DNA from: Thermoplasmata archaeon
GTDB lineage: Archaea; Thermoplasmatota; Thermoplasmata; SG8-5; JAGLSY01
Length of the DNA stretch: 8,955 nucleotides
Direction of reading: 5' to 3'
NCBI GenBank assembly: GCA_023137005.1
Contig: JAGLQE010000299.1
Coordinates: 1-8,955 of the forward strand
Below, one piece after another: positions 7,126 through 8,955 of this stretch. Within the stretch, counting starts at the first letter, position 1; every line of letters starts with the position of its first letter. The notes beneath the pieces are model-generated. The model did no database searches. It worked only from the letters and a program-made list of their open reading frames with translations, and was not told where the DNA came from. A program made the translations under genes and the position numbers.

Positions 7126-7767
7126 CTAAGTCAGCTTCATCTTCTGCATTCTCTTGTTAACATCAGCGTCCGTTAGCTCCTTGAACTCCTTCTTGGAGAT
7201 CATTGCCACACTAATGCCATTGCCAGATGCAGAGTCTCTTTGCATAGCCACATGCAGGGCCCTTACGGCCAGGTCCGCGCCCTCTTCCAGGGTCATTCCT
7301 GATTTGAAATGGTCCTCAAGAACCCCGTATACATAGGGCGATCCAGATCCTGTGGTGATATAATCATCAGGAATAGAACCTCCAGCGGCATCAAGGGAAT
7401 ACACATGATATCCATCCTTATCCACACCAGCCACAATAAGTTGCACCCAATACGGGTAGAATTTGCGCCCATTCAGAATATTTGACATCAGCGTGGCGGC
7501 AGCCACGATGGGCATCGGGTTCTTGTGCTTCATATTGTAGAGTTCTGCCTCTGCTCTCAAATACCTTGCGAGAACCTGAGCATCACCCACTAGACCTGCC
7601 ACTGTCAGACCGATATTGTCATCGATCTTGAACAGCTTCTGGGTCTTCTTGTGAGCTATCAAAGTTCCCATCGTGGCCCTGTGCTCGGTGGCTATGACCA
7701 CGCCATCCTTGCAGGTCAGGCCAACTGTTGTTGTTCCTTTCATCAGATTACTTTTTTCATTATCCAT
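7126..7767 (-). CDS. psmB: 20S proteasome beta subunit (N-terminal threonine protease)
   Basis: This is the catalytic subunit of the archaeal 20S proteasome, forming the two inner seven-member rings and degrading unfolded or tagged proteins in the cytoplasm. The frame is open from an ATG at 7779 (217 residues), but I place the start at the in-frame ATG at 7767 (213 residues). From there the propeptide is [11 protein letters not shown], and autocleavage before the first Thr of GTTTVGL frees the catalytic Thr1. Glu and Lys equivalents of mature positions 17 (ATEHR) and 33 (KTQKLF) are present, as are [22 protein letters not shown] and the RDSASGNGI loop of the active site. Similarity to the Thermoplasma acidophilum subunit is evident by eye. 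The later start gives a propeptide close to the 8 residues known there, and places the AT-rich TATA-like element about 26 bases upstream; from 7779 that element would be only about 14 away. The alpha subunit is elsewhere. Confidence 0.93.
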   Translation of the reverse strand: MDNEKSNLMKGTTTVGLTCKDGVVIATEHRATMGTLIAHKKTQKLFKIDDNIGLTVAGLVGDAQVLARYLRAEAELYNMKHKNPMPIVAAATLMSNILNGRKFYPYWVQLIVAGVDKDGYHVYSLDAAGGSIPDDYITTGSGSPYVYGVLEDHFKSGMTLEEGADLAVRALHVAMQRDSASGNGISVAMISKKEFKELTDADVNKRMQKMKLT

Positions 7768-7786
7768 GGAATCACTCATCCAAAAT

Positions 7787-7799
7787 GTTTATAGAATAT
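7787..7799 (-). promoter_or_regulatory. TATA-like box of psmB
   Basis: ATATTCTATAAAC on the minus strand. Its centre is about 26 bases before the ATG at 7767 but only about 14 before the ATG at 7779, so it decides in favour of the downstream start if the gene is leaderless like its neighbours. It lies 4 bases from the dyad at 7804-7817. Confidence 0.5.
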
Positions 7800-7803
7800 G
7801 GAT

Positions 7804-7817
7804 TGCGGTAAACCGCA
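7804..7817. promoter_or_regulatory. Perfect dyad upstream of psmB TATA, candidate operator
   Basis: TGCGGT-AA-ACCGCA has two perfect 6-base arms with a 2-base centre and is locally GC-rich in an AT-rich interval. Its place just upstream of the psmB TATA element, where the TFB recognition element lies, would let a bound dimeric regulator affect psmB initiation. If a longer leader is made from the TATA-like run at 7868-7875, the same bases would sit in the RNA. Function is inferred from position and symmetry only. Confidence 0.4.
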
Positions 7818-7830
7818 CACTCCCTCATTT

Positions 7831-7857
7831 TGTCTATGATAATTGACTGATTAGACA
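7831..7857. repeat. Spaced inverted repeat TGTCTA/TAGACA
   Basis: Six-base arms at 7831-7836 and 7852-7857 are exact reverse complements separated by 15 bases, so the arm centres are 21 bases apart, two helical turns. This would suit a dimeric DNA-binding protein upstream of psmB, but six-base arms in AT-rich DNA can arise by chance. Confidence 0.3.
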
Positions 7858-7880
7858 TATTAATAGCTATATATAATCGT

Positions 7881-7906
7881 TTCTAAGTGATTCTAAATAT
7901 TTCTAA
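7881..7906. repeat. Three TTCTAA direct repeats phased at 10 bases
   Basis: TTCTAA begins at 7881, 7891 and 7901, exactly one helical turn apart; on the minus strand the unit is NNNYTTAGAA repeated three times. The copies lie 27 bases after the JAMM stop (nearest edge) and more than 110 bases upstream of the psmB start. They could be a regulator array, a bend in the DNA or part of the T-rich 3' region of the JAMM transcript. The repeat is certain; its role is not known. Confidence 0.55.
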
Positions 7907-7917
7907 AATCTAGTTAA

Positions 7918-7932
7918 GAGTGTCCCACACTC
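7918..7932 (-). terminator. Hairpin directly after the JAMM stop codon, possible terminator
   Basis: On the minus strand GAGTGT-GGG-ACACTC forms a 6-base perfect stem with a 3-base loop, beginning 2 bases after the JAMM TAA (a second stop, TGA, follows the first). Downstream on that strand come TTAACTAGATTTTAG and further T-rich DNA. The arrangement could end or stabilise the NAD kinase-JAMM mRNA. The T-run is short, so the terminator role is uncertain. Confidence 0.35.
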
Positions 7933-7933
7933 A

Positions 7934-8311
7934 TTAGAGCACGGTCAATTCCACGAACTGGCCCTGCCGATCATAGGCTTTCCATGACGATCTCGTATAA
8001 GGATAATGAGCTATAAGATGGACATTCCCGTATCTGGAGAACAATCCCAGGTCGGCGGGTGAAGGATTCCCATTGGGCGATGGATGTGAATGGGCCGTGC
8101 CCACTATCGAAAAATCTATCGGAAGCATGTACAATCTCAGTATGGCACTAGTATTTCCCGATATGGTACCAGGAACCAGAATGACCTCCGTGATTATACC
8201 ATCCTCCGCCCTTAAAGAGCAGGCAAATTCATTGGGATGGCTGTCCTTTGCCGAGGCCATTATCATGTCTATTACGGAACCGAGGATCGCGGATGTTGTT
8301 TTTTTCTTCAT
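7934..8311 (-). CDS. JAMM/MPN+ metalloprotease (Rpn11/HvJAMM1-like isopeptidase)
   Basis: A small zinc protease of the MEROPS M67 type, 125 residues from the ATG at 8311. The JAMM signature is complete: Glu28 (in HPNEF), His74-Ser-His76-Pro in TAHSHPSP, and Ser84-x2-Asp87 in PSPADL, supplying two His and one Asp zinc ligands and the catalytic Glu. Archaeal members such as Haloferax HvJAMM1 remove ubiquitin-like SAMP proteins from targets; Rpn11 and CSN5 are the eukaryotic relatives. I choose 8311 because AGGTG lies 5 bases upstream (8317-8321) and the family's first helix begins soon after. In-frame alternatives are ATG at 8341, which overlaps the NAD kinase stop as TGATG and gives 135 residues, and GTG at 8344; neither has a well-spaced Shine-Dalgarno site. 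It follows NAD kinase in the same operon and precedes psmB by 154-167 bases. The substrate is not known from the sequence. Confidence 0.85.
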   Translation of the reverse strand: MKKKTTSAILGSVIDMIMASAKDSHPNEFACSLRAEDGIITEVILVPGTISGNTSAILRLYMLPIDFSIVGTAHSHPSPNGNPSPADLGLFSRYGNVHLIAHYPYTRSSWKAYDRQGQFVELTVL

Positions 8312-8316
8312 ACATG

Positions 8317-8321
8317 CACCT
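8317..8321 (-). promoter_or_regulatory. Shine-Dalgarno-like site deciding the JAMM start
   Basis: AGGTG on the minus strand is 5 bases before the ATG at 8311 and matches part of the archaeal consensus GGAGGTGA. The upstream candidates at 8341 and 8344 have only a GGGAG about 13 or more bases away. Confidence 0.4.
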
Positions 8322-8340
8322 GCCAGTCGCGTTCTGGACA

Positions 8341-8955
8341 TCACAATGCAAGGTTCTCCCAGACCTTGTCATAAAAACTTTTGCCGAACTGAACGAATTT
8401 GGATCTTTTTTCGGACATGGTGAAACTGACATAATCATCAGGCCCTACCACCATCTGCTCCTGACCATCTAGTACAAGAACGCAATCCTTGTCCTTGAGT
8501 GGTCTGATCTCAATACGGCTCTTGGCAGGAACCACTATGGGTCTGGCAGATAGTCTGAAAGGCGCTATGGGGGCAATGACAAAAGCCTCTGCCTTTGGAT
8601 CGATTATCGGTCCTCCCACACTCAATGAATAGCATGTGGAGCCAGTGGAAGTTGAGACGATGATCCCATCAGCCCTGATGCACATGGCCTGCTCTCCATC
8701 CACCTTGATCTCGAAATCTCTCATTTTTGATACTTTAGAGCTGTGAATGACACCTTCATTTGTACAATCCAGGAGCCATTTATCGTTCAAACAGACCTTG
8801 AGGCGTATCCTCTCTTCGATGGTATAATCACCAGCCTTGATCCTGGTCAGCTTATCATCCAGCTCCTCTAGGTCAATTACCGCAAGGAAGCCTACCAGTC
8901 CTGCATTTATACCTACAATGACGGCATCGTTCTTCTGCAGGGTCTTGAGAATGGT
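8341..8955 (-). CDS. nadK: NAD kinase, C-terminal part (N-terminus outside window)
   Basis: The frame is open from the right edge to TGA at 8341, giving the last 204 residues of an NAD kinase, which phosphorylates NAD(H) with ATP or polyphosphate to make NADP(H). The visible part begins TILKTLQKNDAVIVGINAG; the GINAGLVGFL stretch is a family hallmark, followed by YTIEERIRL, the NEGVI segment and KVSKMRDFEIKVDGE. The NAD-binding core is DGIIVSTSTGSTCYSLSVGG, where many homologues have TPTGST, so a serine replaces the usual proline. PIAPFRLSARPIVVP and VLDGQEQ follow as expected. The upstream GGDGT motif, and whether an inositol-monophosphatase-like domain is fused in front as in some methanogens, cannot be seen. 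The stop codon overlaps a possible JAMM start (TGATG), so the two genes are co-transcribed. The TTG at 8790 is internal, not a start. Confidence 0.9.
   Translation of the reverse strand, partial: TILKTLQKNDAVIVGINAGLVGFLAVIDLEELDDKLTRIKAGDYTIEERIRLKVCLNDKWLLDCTNEGVIHSSKVSKMRDFEIKVDGEQAMCIRADGIIVSTSTGSTCYSLSVGGPIIDPKAEAFVIAPIAPFRLSARPIVVPAKSRIEIRPLKDKDCVLVLDGQEQMVVGPDDYVSFTMSEKRSKFVQFGKSFYDKVWENLAL

Noticed and set aside
6462..7160. A 232-codon open frame on the + strand opposite the fttA N-terminal region
   Set aside because: It is antisense to a fully motif-supported gene, has a Ser/Leu/Arg-rich composition typical of a shadow frame, and shows no recognisable domain or promoter.
7868..7875. 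TATATATA as a promoter for a small RNA or a second psmB promoter
   Set aside because: The octamer is symmetric and lies in AT-rich DNA; no downstream structured RNA, T-run end or small coding frame could be tied to it. It remains only a possible source of a longer psmB leader.
7780..7933. A CRISPR-like or iteron origin interpretation of the repeats
   Set aside because: The three hexamers are too short and too few for a CRISPR array, and no replication initiator gene or long AT-rich unwinding region with origin boxes accompanies them.
8341..8790. The NAD kinase as a 149-residue protein starting at TTG 8790
   Set aside because: The frame stays open to the window edge and the upstream residues include the conserved GINAGLVGFL segment, so the gene is cut by the window rather than short.
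1..8955. A previously undescribed multi-gene system such as a defence or mobile element
   Set aside because: Every sizeable gene belongs to a recognisable housekeeping or glycan family; no transposase, integrase, toxin-antitoxin pair or defence gene was seen.

Overview
The window looks like a chromosomal segment of a euryarchaeal-type archaeon, most plausibly a Thermoplasmatota member (Methanomassiliicoccales and relatives are my best guess, at low confidence below phylum). Reasons: it carries an archaeal proteasome beta subunit with a short propeptide, the KH-beta-CASP nuclease aCPSF1/FttA, the iron-sulfur primase subunit PriL, a Fap7/AK6-type kinase and an archaeal CDP-alcohol phosphatidyltransferase. 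Almost every gene with its own promoter has a TATA-like box 24-30 bases before the ATG and no Shine-Dalgarno site in between, which is the pattern of leaderless archaeal transcription.

Layout, left to right. (1) Bases 1-2730 are surface-glycan type genes: the tail of a probable SAM-dependent methyltransferase (AT-rich), a UDP-N-acetylmannosamine dehydrogenase (wecC, + strand) and a GT4-family glycosyltransferase (- strand) whose 3' end overlaps wecC tail-to-tail by 24 bases. (2) Bases 2731-2804 are a compact divergent promoter. (3) Bases 2805-3991 (+) are a two-gene operon: AK6/Fap7-like kinase, then archaetidylinositol-phosphate-synthase-like membrane enzyme, overlapping by 10 bases. (4) Bases 4009-8955 (-) are a housekeeping block read right to left: NAD kinase (N-terminus outside the window), a JAMM/MPN+ metalloprotease, a 154-base AT-rich regulatory interval, proteasome beta (psmB), aCPSF1/FttA and priL.

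How the genes relate: the right block combines NADP supply, isopeptide removal (JAMM), protein degradation (proteasome), transcription termination/RNA cleavage (FttA) and replication priming (PriL). The JAMM-psmB proximity suggests removal of ubiquitin-like modifiers tied to proteasomal turnover, but this is inference from gene order. The left block probably decorates the cell surface or N-glycans.

The least explained DNA is the JAMM-psmB interval (7780-7933). It contains a perfect dyad next to the psmB TATA element, three TTCTAA hexamers spaced exactly 10 bases apart, a spaced inverted repeat and a small hairpin directly after the JAMM stop. I saw no tRNA, rRNA, CRISPR array, transposase, integrase or clearly novel multi-gene system.
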